Source: Bacteroidetes bacterium ADurb.Bin174
Lineage (GTDB): Bacteria; Bacteroidota; Bacteroidia; Bacteroidales; Paludibacteraceae
Assembly: GCA_002070265.1 (NCBI GenBank)
Contig: MWCX01000021.1
Location: 1-37,381 of the forward strand
Direction of reading: 5' to 3'
DNA length: 37,381 bases
Below, piece after piece: positions 16,113-24,789 of this stretch; positions within the stretch are counted from its first letter, which is position 1; the number at the start of each line of letters is the position of its first letter. The notes under the pieces are model-generated. The model was not told where the DNA came from. It ran no database searches and worked only from the letters and a program-made list of their open reading frames with translations. The position numbers were made by a program, and so were the translations under genes.

Positions 16113-16835
16113 TTAATTTTTGATTTTTCTATCCTTTATAAAGTCAAACGTGAGTATTGTTAAAGAGAGTAAAGTATTGATAATCACAACCCAATAATTA
16201 TACTCATCGTACTTATTGTCAGCCAATGTGTTCACTAATATAATTATAAAAAGTGCTGAGTACACAACCCAAAAGTTTCTAAGAAAGATATACCCCAACC
16301 CCAGCAACAATCCGATAAACCCCATGGTAGCAGCCAGTTCTATATCTTGAAACAGCGAATCAACATAAAATGAGAGAAAGAAAAAAGCGCCTATTGCAAA
16401 AATTAGCAACACACTTTTCATTTTGTTCTTCTCCCAACCCTGTATCGTGTTCGGAATCAACAAAAACGCAAATAAACCTATTCCCAATGACATGGGGAAA
16501 AACAGCAGTATATATTTCAGCATTAAGCTCCAAGAATATTTCAGTTCAATGACTTTAATAAAAGCTCCTGATAATACTGTTGAAAACAGAACGGCTAAAA
16601 CCAGGAAAAGATAACCTACTGCTCTGTTTGAACCTGGTTTATTGTAGCACCAACGAAATTTATTCTTGAAATATATTGGAATAAAACACCCGATTAGTCC
16701 TGTAAAAATAATAGAAAACAACAGGCTTGATGGTAGCGAGTGCTGCGTTTTGATACTTATCAGTTGAGAAACTCCCCAACCGATGTAAAAAACCACAATC
16801 GACGAGAATACCAATAAAACTGATTTTGTTTTCAC
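16113..16835 (-). CDS. polytopic membrane protein, unrecognised
   Basis: 240 residues, about eight membrane helices (for example VLLVFSSIVVFYIGWGVSQL, LLFSIIFTGLIGCFIPIYF, AVGYLFLVLAVLFSTVLSGAF, FVDSLFQDIELAATMGFIGLLLGLGYIF). The overall layout recalls CPBP proteins, but no E-E-x-x-x-R or histidine motifs are visible, so a degenerate relative is only a guess. It is the first gene of the membrane cluster, behind the regulatory element at 16854-16917. Confidence 0.6.
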   Translation of the reverse strand: MKTKSVLLVFSSIVVFYIGWGVSQLISIKTQHSLPSSLLFSIIFTGLIGCFIPIYFKNKFRWCYNKPGSNRAVGYLFLVLAVLFSTVLSGAFIKVIELKYSWSLMLKYILLFFPMSLGIGLFAFLLIPNTIQGWEKNKMKSVLLIFAIGAFFFLSFYVDSLFQDIELAATMGFIGLLLGLGYIFLRNFWVVYSALFIIILVNTLADNKYDEYNYWVVIINTLLSLTILTFDFIKDRKIKN

Positions 16836-16853
16836 ACATCTAAAATTCAGACC

Positions 16854-16917
16854 GATACAAAAATATTCATCTCGCTGATAAATGTGAAAGAAAAGGTGTT
16901 AAATTTTTGTGAAGATT
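16854..16917 (-). promoter_or_regulatory. promoter region of the membrane cluster
   Basis: TATTTTTG (minus strand, 16858-16865) fits the Bacteroidota -7 box TAnnTTTG, 23 bases before the first gene of the cluster. Upstream words (AATCTTCACAAAAATTTAAC, ACCTTTT) recur in the same order at 11836-11910 before the DUF6122 gene. Confidence 0.45.
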
Positions 16918-16940
16918 TGATGCAATATTCAAAAACTAAA

Positions 16941-18158
16941 TCAATCACTATTCTCATCCTTAGTGTCAGGTGTACGAAGCAATTCGGCCAGGTTTTTTCC
17001 TAAATCCAGGCATTTCAGGTAGTTGTCTTTTTTGAGTGCCATTTTTTCCTCTACCCTGTCGTCAACCATGCACCACTTCATGTTTTCACCAAATTCAGCC
17101 AACTTTTTACCGGAAACTCCTGCCCATGAGAATGAACCGAAAAATCCAAAGTCCCGGTTTTTTACTTGCCGCAGTTCAATTTTAGTTAAAAGTGAATGAA
17201 TATCCGGATGCAATTCGTTGGAGTAGGTCGGACCACCTATCACAAGTCCTTTGTACTTAAAAATATCACTCAAAATGACCGATGCATCTGACTTGGCAAC
17301 ATTGTGCATCACTACGTCTTTAATACCGTTGCGGACTAATCCTTGTGCCACAGCTTCTGCCATCTGCTCCGTATTACCGTACATACTGGCATATACGATC
17401 ACGACACCTTCACAACCTTCGTATCGGCTCAGCCGGTCATAAATATCCACAACTTTTGAAATATTTCCATGCCAAACCGGACCGTGCGTGGTACAGATAT
17501 ATTGAATTTCAAGCGATGCGAGTTTTTGCAAGGCTTTTTGCACGGGTGAACCATATTTTCCTACAATATTGGCATAATAACGGTACATTTCATCCCAATA
17601 TTTATCCAGGTTTATTTCCGTGTCCAGCACTCCGCCATCAAGTGTACCAAAACACCCAAAAGCATCACCGGAGAACAAGACTTTTTCGGTTTTATCGTAA
17701 GTCATCATTGTTTCAGGCCAATGCACCATCGGTGTGAGGTAAAAAGTGAGTTGGTGGTGTCCCAGCGAAAGTTGGTCACCATCCTTGATTTCCATGGTAT
17801 TGTCGTCAATTCCGTAATACCCCTCCACCATTTCCAGCGTTCTTTTATTGCCCACAATGGTAACATTCGGGTAATACTTCCGAAGCTGAGTAATTGAACC
17901 GGAATGATCGGGTTCCATATGGTTGATAATCAAATAGTCAATGTTTCTCCCCTGAAGTTGAGACTGAATTTTTTGAATGAAAATATCGCCATGGGATGCT
18001 TCGACAGTATCAATCAGTGCAACTTTCTCGTCAGCAATCAGATATGAGTTGTACGAAACACCATAAGGCAACGGCAACATATTTTCGAACTTTTCTTTGA
18101 TACGGTCGTTAACGCCCACGTAGTAAATCTCACCGGCTATTTTTGTGTTGATGTACAT
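16941..18158 (-). CDS. flavodiiron protein (FprA-type A flavoprotein)
   Basis: 405 residues, two domains. The N-terminal beta-lactamase-like diiron domain has all ligands: H80-M-E82-P-D84-H85, H146 (HWPET), D165 (SGDAFG) and H225 (THGPVWH). The C-terminal flavodoxin domain starts near residue 250, with the FMN loop YASMYGNTEQMAEA, then GGPTYSNELHP and FGSFSWAGVSGK. Such cytoplasmic enzymes reduce O2 to water or NO to N2O with electrons from rubredoxin, protecting anaerobes from oxygen or nitrosative stress. No rubredoxin gene is adjacent. It starts 3 bases after the methyltransferase stop, so the two are probably co-transcribed. Confidence 0.93.
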   Translation of the reverse strand: MYINTKIAGEIYYVGVNDRIKEKFENMLPLPYGVSYNSYLIADEKVALIDTVEASHGDIFIQKIQSQLQGRNIDYLIINHMEPDHSGSITQLRKYYPNVTIVGNKRTLEMVEGYYGIDDNTMEIKDGDQLSLGHHQLTFYLTPMVHWPETMMTYDKTEKVLFSGDAFGCFGTLDGGVLDTEINLDKYWDEMYRYYANIVGKYGSPVQKALQKLASLEIQYICTTHGPVWHGNISKVVDIYDRLSRYEGCEGVVIVYASMYGNTEQMAEAVAQGLVRNGIKDVVMHNVAKSDASVILSDIFKYKGLVIGGPTYSNELHPDIHSLLTKIELRQVKNRDFGFFGSFSWAGVSGKKLAEFGENMKWCMVDDRVEEKMALKKDNYLKCLDLGKNLAELLRTPDTKDENSD

Positions 18159-18161
18159 AGT

Positions 18162-19031
18162 TTATTTAAATTTTATTTTTTTAATTATTCCTTTTATTCT
18201 CTGTCTTGTTTTCCAACTAAAAAGTTGTGCAAACAAATGCATAGTTCGCAATTTGAAAAAATTCCAATGATACAAAAACGAATAAGAGACTTTATTAAAG
18301 TTTTGTATCAGTTCAATATATTGATTAGATAAATCCGCAATATCTTTTTTGCAATCAATAAGTCCATTCGGAAGTTCCTGTTTTTTTGTAATAACTGCGA
18401 TAACTTCATTTCCGTAAGTGCTGGTTTTTATGGTCGCAAAATCTTTTAAAAAAGAATTGATATTGGTTTTCATTTCTTTGTTCCAAATTATCATATTATC
18501 GTTTTCGACAGCAATATTATATTGATGAAAACCTCGATAATTTTCAGTTTCAGCTTCATTTCGAAAGTGTCGCAGGTATAAAACTCCTCCGATTTCAAGA
18601 CTCTCAATACACTCTAAAATTCCTTTAAGTGGATTTTTAGAGTGATCAAGAGCATTTTGTACTATTATCAAGGAAACTTTATTCGGAACAAAAGCCGAAA
18701 GGTATTCTATAAATCCAAATGTTATTTTGGGTAATTCAAGCTTCTTCTTTTCGATAATTTTATTGAAAAACGGTGCAAGAGGGTCAATATAGCATACATT
18801 CAATTGCTTGCCGTCCAGTTTATCTCCATTGGAGAAACTCATTCCACAACCGGCATCAACTATTATTGGATTTTCTTTTTGAGAAAGAAAGTTTTTGACA
18901 TCGAAGTTAAGAAGTTCTATTTCCTTATTATACTTAGACCATTTAAACAAACTTTCAATACGCCTTTTATTGGAATAGACTCCTTCCCAAAAAGCAATTT
19001 CGTGTGGAATCCCATTTATCCAGTTTTTCAT
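18162..19031 (-). CDS. class I SAM-dependent methyltransferase-like protein
   Basis: 289 residues. Motif I is IIVDAGCGMSFSNGD (about 75-89), followed by CYIDPLAPFF at the acidic-loop position, and SLIIVQNALDHSKNP as the motif IV-like strand. The C-terminus is basic and amphipathic (FSWKTRQRIKGIIKKIKFK). Similar proteins are found in polysaccharide or lipid modification loci, but no such genes are adjacent and the acceptor is unknown. AT-richer than the flavodiiron gene that follows it by 3 bases. Confidence 0.65.
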   Translation of the reverse strand: MKNWINGIPHEIAFWEGVYSNKRRIESLFKWSKYNKEIELLNFDVKNFLSQKENPIIVDAGCGMSFSNGDKLDGKQLNVCYIDPLAPFFNKIIEKKKLELPKITFGFIEYLSAFVPNKVSLIIVQNALDHSKNPLKGILECIESLEIGGVLYLRHFRNEAETENYRGFHQYNIAVENDNMIIWNKEMKTNINSFLKDFATIKTSTYGNEVIAVITKKQELPNGLIDCKKDIADLSNQYIELIQNFNKVSYSFLYHWNFFKLRTMHLFAQLFSWKTRQRIKGIIKKIKFK

Positions 19032-19084
19032 TATAATTGTTGTGTTGGTTGTCCCTTGTGAAATGCAAAGTTACGATTTAAAAA

Positions 19085-19792
19085 TTAGAAATTATAAAAT
19101 ATATCGTCAACCCATTTTGCCGGATTTTCGTATATATAGGTTTGTATTCGTTTAAATGATTGTTCGTCACGAATAATATGGTCGTGATATAGGCGTTGCC
19201 ATGCGAATTCGGAATTGATTTTCCGTGCATGGGTGGTTACACCAATTTTGAAACCTCGAATGATGGATGCCAAATTTTTTGATTGTGGACCAAAACGGTT
19301 TTTGGGGGCATTGATTTCGTGTGGTTGTTTGGTGGAAACGCATTGCGTTTGTGGGGGCGTGGTTGTTGTTGTCATGGGCGTTTCCGTTGTTGCCATGGGA
19401 ATGTAATGCGGTTTGGGATTGTTGTGCGGTTGCGACGACGTAGAGACGCAATGCATTGCGTCTCTACAACAACGATGATCATCACCATCATCATCACGTT
19501 GATTATATTCATTTTCCCCGATAATAATAATGGCATGAAAATGATTGGGCATTACCACAAATTCACCCATTTGTATATTCATATCGGGTCGCATGTCGAA
19601 TGTTTTTATCCATTCCTGTTCCGCAATATGTCCAATTTCCGACAATCGCATTTCCCCGTTTTCAATTTCACCAAAATAATGTTCGCGGTTTTTGGTGCAG
19701 ATGGTAATAAAATACGCCCCTGCCCAACAATAATCCCAATTTTGCAATCGGGTGGATGGTATGCGATATTTATTTTGGAATTTATTGGTCAT
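19085..19792 (-). CDS. REP-associated tyrosine transposase (RAYT, Y1 family) with internal REP-derived linker
   Basis: 235 residues. The start YRIPSTRLQNWDYCWAGAYF-ITICTKNRE is typical of Bacteroidota RAYTs. The HUH motif is PNHFHAIIII (about 83-92). The C-terminal half has FGPQSKNLASIIRGFKIGVT, FAWQRLYHDHIIRDE and YIYENPAKW, which includes the candidate catalytic Tyr. RAYTs nick and join single-stranded DNA at REP palindromes. Between the HUH motif and FGPQSKN lies a low-complexity insert of about 65 residues with two related pieces (HCVSTSSQPH and QCVSTKQPH) coded by palindromic DNA at 19440-19467 and 19336-19350. The insert keeps the frame, so the enzyme may still be active. Confidence 0.85.
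   Translation of the reverse strand: MTNKFQNKYRIPSTRLQNWDYCWAGAYFITICTKNREHYFGEIENGEMRLSEIGHIAEQEWIKTFDMRPDMNIQMGEFVVMPNHFHAIIIIGENEYNQRDDDGDDHRCCRDAMHCVSTSSQPHNNPKPHYIPMATTETPMTTTTTPPQTQCVSTKQPHEINAPKNRFGPQSKNLASIIRGFKIGVTTHARKINSEFAWQRLYHDHIIRDEQSFKRIQTYIYENPAKWVDDIFYNF
19440..19467. repeat. REP-like perfect palindrome inside the RAYT gene
   Basis: A 28-base perfect palindrome with the arm GTAGAGACGCAATG. A related shorter one, AAACGCA-T-TGCGTTT, lies at 19336-19350. Sequences of this form (TAGAGACGC) are dispersed in many Bacteroidota and cyanobacterial genomes. Here both are in frame within the RAYT coding sequence. Confidence 0.85.
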
Positions 19793-19911
19793 AGTTTTTT
19801 GAAACAGTTTAGGTAATTTATGATTTAGTAAGGCTGAGGGGGTGGTTAACTGATAAGGAATTTGTGCTGTGGCTGTGAAAAATTATCACCCACTTATTGA
19901 AATTGTGATAT

Positions 19912-20826
19912 TTATATCTTTTTAGAAAACAAATCTTTCAAATTGCTGTGCCTGCGGTGCAGCAACCACACGACAATTAATCCAAACACGAAGGTAGAAG
20001 TGGCTGTTTCAATCATGTGACTGAGTCTCACACTGGCTATGGGCATCAACGGATTAGGCAAAATATGCCCTAAATGTGGTATCGCAAAAAGAAATCCTAC
20101 TAACAATCCGGTTATCCACGGTTTAACATTGGAACCAAGAATTATCGGCATCGCTATTATCGCATATAGGATACCTCTGGCTAATTGCAACAAAATCAGA
20201 CCCGGTGTTTTGCATATTGTAGCAAGCGTGTGGGCAAAGAAAGGTTCTATTTCGCCGGGATTGCCGTAAAATGCTCTCAATTCGGGATTTTGCCATGCGA
20301 TATAGTATCCTGCCAACCAATAGATTATCAGATAAATAACAGCAATGACACCAAACTTTAAAAGAAGTTGCTTAAAAGGTAAAACCATATAGTAATTGTT
20401 GGTGGCAATATCTTTTTTCTTCCATTTTTGGCATATAAGGATGGCAAGAGGGATATAAACGATTGGTATTGACAAGCCCATGATAAACAAACGAGGAAGC
20501 AACCCGGGCGATACCGTTATTTCAGTAAGAAAATGCCAGGTTTCAATTTGAGTAATAAATGTAAATGCCCCATAATAAGCGAACGCTAAAGATAATGCCA
20601 GTCGCCACCCATTCCATCGTGAAGTAACGATCAATCCAACTATTAAAACCGTATTGATTATGCCCAAAATAACCATGCCGACTCCCTCATTTAGTAAACC
20701 GGGCTCTGAAGGCACCTGCGGCATCAAGTCTCCAACAACCATTGCCCCTAAAATCCAAATGGGAAAATAAAGAGTTATCAATAAAATCAACCTCAAAGTC
20801 CAAATCAAAATTTTCCTTAGATTCAT
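19912..20826 (-). CDS. polytopic membrane protein, unrecognised
   Basis: 304 residues, about eight to nine membrane helices (ILIWTLRLILLITLYFPIWILGA, MVILGIINTVLIVGLIV, LIYWLAGYYIAW, GLLVGFLFAIPHLGHIL, TSTFVFGLIVVWLL). The tail is basic (HRRHSNLKDLFSKK). A soluble loop near residues 185-205 (WQNPELRAFYGNPGEIEPFF) may be extracytoplasmic. I do not recognise a family. It is preceded by one of four copies of a promoter block (20870-20920). Confidence 0.6.
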   Translation of the reverse strand: MNLRKILIWTLRLILLITLYFPIWILGAMVVGDLMPQVPSEPGLLNEGVGMVILGIINTVLIVGLIVTSRWNGWRLALSLAFAYYGAFTFITQIETWHFLTEITVSPGLLPRLFIMGLSIPIVYIPLAILICQKWKKKDIATNNYYMVLPFKQLLLKFGVIAVIYLIIYWLAGYYIAWQNPELRAFYGNPGEIEPFFAHTLATICKTPGLILLQLARGILYAIIAMPIILGSNVKPWITGLLVGFLFAIPHLGHILPNPLMPIASVRLSHMIETATSTFVFGLIVVWLLHRRHSNLKDLFSKKI

Positions 20827-20869
20827 ATTGTTTTACATGCAGGGTTATGCATCGGGCATTATTGCACAC

Positions 20870-20920
20870 AACATCTGTTTTGCGAAACAAATATACAACA
20901 TTTGTCAATATAAAATCTAT
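20870..20920 (-). promoter_or_regulatory. P-block 1: repeated promoter ending at G/TT
   Basis: On the minus strand TATATTTG (20888-20895) is the -7 box; upstream is ATTGACAAATGTTG. The block ends AGATG|TTGTGTGC at 20872, 16 bases after the -7 box. It is a divergent copy of the blocks at 22336, 29180 and 29900. Confidence 0.5.
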
Positions 20921-21071
20921 GACATTCTTCTGTGTTTTCTATTTGTTTTTATCTGTGTTTGAGAAGAGTATAGGTTTAAATAATTTACAAAGTTTGTTGC
21001 TGTTTAATCCTGTTTACTAAAATATACATTCAAATCATCAACAATCAGTTCAATGGTATTCTTCATTGTGC

Positions 21072-21647
21072 TTAATGGTATTTTATATATTTAATCCGGT
21101 TATTTATTACTGCTTTATTTTGCTCATTATCAGTACAATCTAATGCGACCTGATATGCTCCAATGATTGTTTTGTAATTCTTTTTATCCTGAAGCAACTC
21201 GTATTTGCAGTCAGCTATTATCAACAGTTGTAAAAAACTATACTCTTTATTTTCTAATTGCTCCAAATGAGCAATCGCTTGATCATATTGTTTTTTAGAG
21301 AAAAAATACAACCCTTTTATAAGATTGTTAATATCCAAAGAATTGTCACAATTGTTAATGTACTTATCTATCCGGGAAACTTTATTTCTATCAAGCATAA
21401 ATGAAAACTTTGCCAATAAAGCTTCTTCATTTTTAGTCTCCAAAATGTCTTTATACTTCCTATCAATGTACGGAACAACAAGATATCTCCTGAACAAAAC
21501 ATCTTTACCATTGAAAATTCTCTCGTTATAATCGTGTTGTGATATAATCCAATAATTATCATTATCACCAATTCTTGCAAATGAATTTGCTGAAATCAAA
21601 ATCAAAATTAGAATCAATAATTTCTTTATCATTTCAATATGTTTCAT
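21072..21647 (-). CDS. secreted protein with helical repeats, unrecognised
   Basis: About 191 residues from MKHIEMIKK (21647); MIKKLLI at 21632 is also possible. The signal peptide (LLILILILISANSFA) gives a periplasmic or surface protein. Residues 100-185 look like helical TPR/Sel1-type repeats (GLYFFSKKQYDQAIAHLEQLENKEYS, then LIIADCKYELLQDKKNYKTIIGAYQVALDCT). The partner is unknown. It starts 36 bases after the stop of the outer-membrane protein gene and probably shares its transcript. Confidence 0.55.
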   Translation of the reverse strand: MKHIEMIKKLLILILILISANSFARIGDNDNYWIISQHDYNERIFNGKDVLFRRYLVVPYIDRKYKDILETKNEEALLAKFSFMLDRNKVSRIDKYINNCDNSLDINNLIKGLYFFSKKQYDQAIAHLEQLENKEYSFLQLLIIADCKYELLQDKKNYKTIIGAYQVALDCTDNEQNKAVINNRIKYIKYH

Positions 21648-21683
21648 GTTTATTGCTATTTTTCTCATATTCAAATGATTTAT

Positions 21684-22142
21684 TTAAAAAGGTATATATC
21701 CGCCAATCGAATACATTAACATAACAGAAGGTAGTTTATAATCATCAGGCAATGCCGGTCCTTTCTTTAAGGGGACACCCAATCCAATCTGAGCCGTAAA
21801 CCATTTCTTACCTCTATAAACAAAATTTGGCCCGATTACATTTTGACTAAAAGAATCACCAATCCCTTGATTCCAATACTGTAATGAAATAAATGAACTT
21901 CTGATTGATGGTTTAAAATGATAATTTAATCCGCCTCCAAATCCAACATAACCCGCTCCAATCTGAAGTCCAAATCGGTCGGTAAGCAAAAATTCCACAT
22001 CAGCACCAACCATGGAACCTCCTCCTTGCAATATTCCAATTGTAATACTACTTCTCTTTTCAGCGTATTCACTAACTTGTTCTACTTGAGAAAAAAGATT
22101 TGCCGAAATGCAAATCAAAATCATAATGAGGATTTGTTTCAT
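21684..22142 (-). CDS. small outer-membrane beta-barrel-like protein
   Basis: 152 residues with a signal peptide (MKQILIMILICISANLFSQ). The remainder has alternating amphipathic strands with glycines (GLQIGAGYVGFGGGLNYHF, SSFISLQYWN, WFTAQIGLGVPL, VMLMYSIGGYIPF) and ends in Phe, as in 8-strand barrels. The role is unknown. It is the first gene behind P-block 2, with a leader of about 190 bases, and is followed by the secreted helical-repeat gene. Confidence 0.6.
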   Translation of the reverse strand: MKQILIMILICISANLFSQVEQVSEYAEKRSSITIGILQGGGSMVGADVEFLLTDRFGLQIGAGYVGFGGGLNYHFKPSIRSSFISLQYWNQGIGDSFSQNVIGPNFVYRGKKWFTAQIGLGVPLKKGPALPDDYKLPSVMLMYSIGGYIPF

Positions 22143-22335
22143 TCTTTTTCTAAATTTTTGAATTTAATATGATGATTGTAGTCTTTTTTCTTGTGGACTC
22201 CCCACTTATTTACTCTTTTGGTTTGGATTTAGTTACTTTCCCCCCTATTGCCCTGATTCTGAATTTTTTCGTATATCTGATACTTGCTTAATATTATTTT
22301 TTGTCTTGTACTGTCAGTTTTTTGATATGATAGCC

Positions 22336-22386
22336 AACATCTGATTCACGAATCAAATTTACAACATTCGTAAATATAAAACCAAT
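22336..22386 (-). promoter_or_regulatory. P-block 2: repeated promoter ending at G/TT
   Basis: On the minus strand ATTGGTTTTATATTTACG, then AATGTTG and the -7 box TAAATTTG (22354-22361). TTTAC...GTAAA is an inverted repeat over the promoter. The block ends CAGATG|TTGGCTATC at 22338. 22143-22335 is the leader to the outer-membrane protein gene and shows no other gene. Confidence 0.6.
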
Positions 22387-22395
22387 ATCATTTTC

Positions 22396-22440
22396 AACAA
22401 CAATTCTACGCATGTTTTTCGCGTATTGTATGTTAGCAAA
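22396..22440 (-). other. attC-like hairpin after the methyltransferase gene
   Basis: On the minus strand TTTGCTAAC (22432-22440) starts 8 bases after the stop codon. AACATACAATACGC pairs with GCGTAGAATTGTTGTT with unpaired bases on one arm, ending in GTTG. TTTGCTAAC is the exact reverse complement of the GTTAGCAAA found before the same gene (23148-23156). Confidence 0.5.
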
Positions 22441-22448
22441 ATACTAAT

Positions 22449-23129
22449 CTATTTTTCAATTACTGCAATTAAATGTGTTCTTAGAAATGGGAATATATTT
22501 ACAAAAGGATAAGATTTTTTTATTTCCCTACCAATTGGTGGTGCTAATGTGGTTTTATAAAATTTGATACTTTTCGCTTCTTTAAACAAGCTCTTTATTT
22601 CTTTCTTTTTAATACCTTTAACATCTTTATTCGAAGGATTATCAAATGCAAAATCATACCACAATACAATACCACTAGGCTTTAATAATGTCCACATTTT
22701 TTTTGCTAATAATTCTTTGAATTTTGTATCTAAAATTGAAGTAAAGACAGTTGATTGAAAAACAATATCAAACAATTCTTTTGCATCTTGTTCTATTTCA
22801 CAAGCATCTCCTTCATAAAGATTAATATTGGGAAATGTCGTTTTTAAAATTTCAAATCTATCCGGTAATAATTCATTTGCATAAATATTCTCCCATTTTA
22901 AACCAAGCTTTTTAAAAAAATATATGTTTCCACCAGTACCGGCACCAATTTCTAACATTTTTATATTATCAATTAATTTGAATTTTTTGTAAATAATTTC
23001 GGTGTATTTAAGCTCTCTTTCAGATTGAACAAAATGATTGAAATAAAAATTAGACATTGCCTTTTTAACTTTATCACTAATTTTTCTTCTATCATATCTT
23101 TCTGCCATTTTTATTGTTTCAGTACTCAT
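22449..23129 (-). CDS. class I SAM-dependent methyltransferase (cassette-like)
   Basis: 226 residues. Motif I is MLEIGAGTGGNIYFF (about 58-72). Motif II-like NELLPDRFEIL, then YEGDACEIE, and FDIVFQSTVFTSI as motif IV. MWTLLKPSGIVLWYDF is the usual post-IV strand. The substrate is unknown; a lipid, sugar or small-molecule acceptor is typical. Low GC. The gene is flanked by exactly complementary 9-base cores, GTTAGCAAA 18 bases before the start and TTTGCTAAC 8 bases after the stop, as in an integron gene cassette. Confidence 0.75.
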   Translation of the reverse strand: MSTETIKMAERYDRRKISDKVKKAMSNFYFNHFVQSERELKYTEIIYKKFKLIDNIKMLEIGAGTGGNIYFFKKLGLKWENIYANELLPDRFEILKTTFPNINLYEGDACEIEQDAKELFDIVFQSTVFTSILDTKFKELLAKKMWTLLKPSGIVLWYDFAFDNPSNKDVKGIKKKEIKSLFKEAKSIKFYKTTLAPPIGREIKKSYPFVNIFPFLRTHLIAVIEK

Positions 23130-23147
23130 ATTTTCAATATTTTTATG

Positions 23148-23235
23148 TTTGCTAACGGCGTGCAGTATCGTGCGGAATTACATGCCACGAACTTTTAACA
23201 ACCTCTGAACTCCGCATGTACTATGTTGTTTTGTA
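23148..23235 (-). other. attC-like hairpin between antiporter and methyltransferase genes
   Basis: On the minus strand AACAACATAGTACATGCGGA pairs imperfectly with TCCGCACGATACTGCACGCC, followed by GTTAGCA. The AAC side begins about 15 bases after the antiporter stop and GTTAGCAAA opens the methyltransferase gene. Confidence 0.45.
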
Positions 23236-23245
23236 CATTTTCGTT

Positions 23246-24760
23246 TTATTGATTTTTACGGTATGTAAAATCCGAAATTCCGATGTTTGAATAAGTCTCT
23301 TTCAACGCCTCCTCATCATCAGAAATTACCAGCAATATATCGTTAACGTGCAATTCGGTTTGCCCTGTCGGAATAAAGTAGTTGTCACCTCGCTTTACCA
23401 TAACGGCTAAAGTATTATCGGGTAAAGGCATCTCCATCAGGTTTTTACCGTAACTCAAGGTTTCTTCGGCAATCAAAATCTCCGTCATGACCGATTTTAT
23501 TTCTTCCGAAAAGTCCACGTCAAAATCCTGTAAAGGTTTGTATTGCTCCGATTTTTTAGCCAATCCAAACATACGTGCCACAGCAGGTAAAGTAGCTCCC
23601 TGCATCAACAATGAAACAAGGGTAAGCACAAACACGATGTTGAATATTAATCGCGAACCGGGGACTCCGGCAGCCAGGGGTAAAATGGCGAAAATAATGG
23701 GAACTGCACCTCGCAATCCCACCCACGACACATACAGTTTGTCTTTAAATCCCACTTTCCGGAAAGGAGCGAGACATAAGAAAACCGTGATGGGACGCGC
23801 AAACACAATCATAAAGAAAGAGATGAGAAGCGCAGGGACAATTACCTCAATCAATTCACTCGGATTAACCAACAAACCGAGCGTAAGGAACAGCAATATC
23901 TGACTCATCCACGCGAATCCATCCATAAACCTCATGGAAGAACGTTTGTGCACGAACCGGGAGTTTCCGATTACCAAGCCGGCGATGTAAACTGCCAAGT
24001 AACCGTTTCCTTTTAAAAAATAGGTAGCAGCAAAAATAAACACCCCGAAAACAAGCAGCATAATTGGATAAAACGAATCGTTATCCATTTTTACTTTGTT
24101 GATGATTTTTACTGCCAAACGCCCTAACAGATAACCCAATACGGCACCCACGACCAACTGAATCAACACACTTAGTCCCACCATCAAGTAATCAGGATTT
24201 TCACCGTACTGAATGATATCGATAAACATAACCGTTAGCAAATAAGCCATCGGGTCATTACTACCACTTTCCAGTTCAAGCATCGGACGCAGGTTGTTTT
24301 TCAAAGTCAAGCCTCTCAAACGCAAAATTGCGAAAACGGAAGCCGAATCTGTTGACGAAACCGTTGAAGCAAGGAGCATGCACGAAAGAAAACCCAATCC
24401 CAGCGCAGGGAAAAAACTATCGGTTATCCAATACGTGAACAGTCCTGTAAAAACAGCCGTCAACAATACTCCCACAGTGGCAAGTACTACTCCGGGACCG
24501 ATAACGGGTCTTATTGCCGAAAACCGGGTATCCAGCCCACCCGAAAACAGAATAATGGCCAAACAAACCGAACCTATGGCCTGTGCCATTTGTATATTTT
24601 CAAATTTAAGCCCGAAGCCATCGGCACCGAATATCATACCCACTATAAGAAAAAGCAATAAAATAGGCACCCCAAAACGGTGTCCCGCCTGCCCTACCAG
24701 CATACTGATAAAAAACAAGGCTGAACCGACAAGCAATATTAGTTCTGTTGAAATAGTCAT
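23246..24760 (-). CDS. potassium/sodium-proton antiporter (CPA1, NhaP2/CvrA-like)
   Basis: 504 residues. About 12-13 membrane helices in residues 1-395, with CPA1 features (GADGFGLKFENIQMAQAIG, FSGGLDTRFSAIRPVIGPGV, SSTDSASVFAILR, LELESGSNDPMAYLLT with the transport Asp, WVGLRGAVPI). The C-terminal cytoplasmic part (about 415-500) is an RCK_C/TrkA-C ligand-binding domain (NTLAVMVKRGDNYFIPTGQ, VNDILLVISDDEE). It exchanges cations for protons across the cytoplasmic membrane. GC is higher than in its neighbours. It lies between two attC-like hairpins, but its own flanking cores do not match each other. Confidence 0.9.
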   Translation of the reverse strand: MTISTELILLVGSALFFISMLVGQAGHRFGVPILLLFLIVGMIFGADGFGLKFENIQMAQAIGSVCLAIILFSGGLDTRFSAIRPVIGPGVVLATVGVLLTAVFTGLFTYWITDSFFPALGLGFLSCMLLASTVSSTDSASVFAILRLRGLTLKNNLRPMLELESGSNDPMAYLLTVMFIDIIQYGENPDYLMVGLSVLIQLVVGAVLGYLLGRLAVKIINKVKMDNDSFYPIMLLVFGVFIFAATYFLKGNGYLAVYIAGLVIGNSRFVHKRSSMRFMDGFAWMSQILLFLTLGLLVNPSELIEVIVPALLISFFMIVFARPITVFLCLAPFRKVGFKDKLYVSWVGLRGAVPIIFAILPLAAGVPGSRLIFNIVFVLTLVSLLMQGATLPAVARMFGLAKKSEQYKPLQDFDVDFSEEIKSVMTEILIAEETLSYGKNLMEMPLPDNTLAVMVKRGDNYFIPTGQTELHVNDILLVISDDEEALKETYSNIGISDFTYRKNQ

Positions 24761-24789
24761 TTGTAATTGTTCAAAAATGGCTGAATCCT

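Noticed and set aside
19283-19816. 177-codon open frame opposite to the RAYT gene
   Set aside because: Antisense product of the REP-rich insert; Cys/Gly-rich low complexity.
23246-24760. Antiporter as a regular integron cassette
   Set aside because: The cores before (CGTAAAAG) and after (ACAAAACAAC) the gene are not complementary, and the gene looks like a core chromosomal gene.
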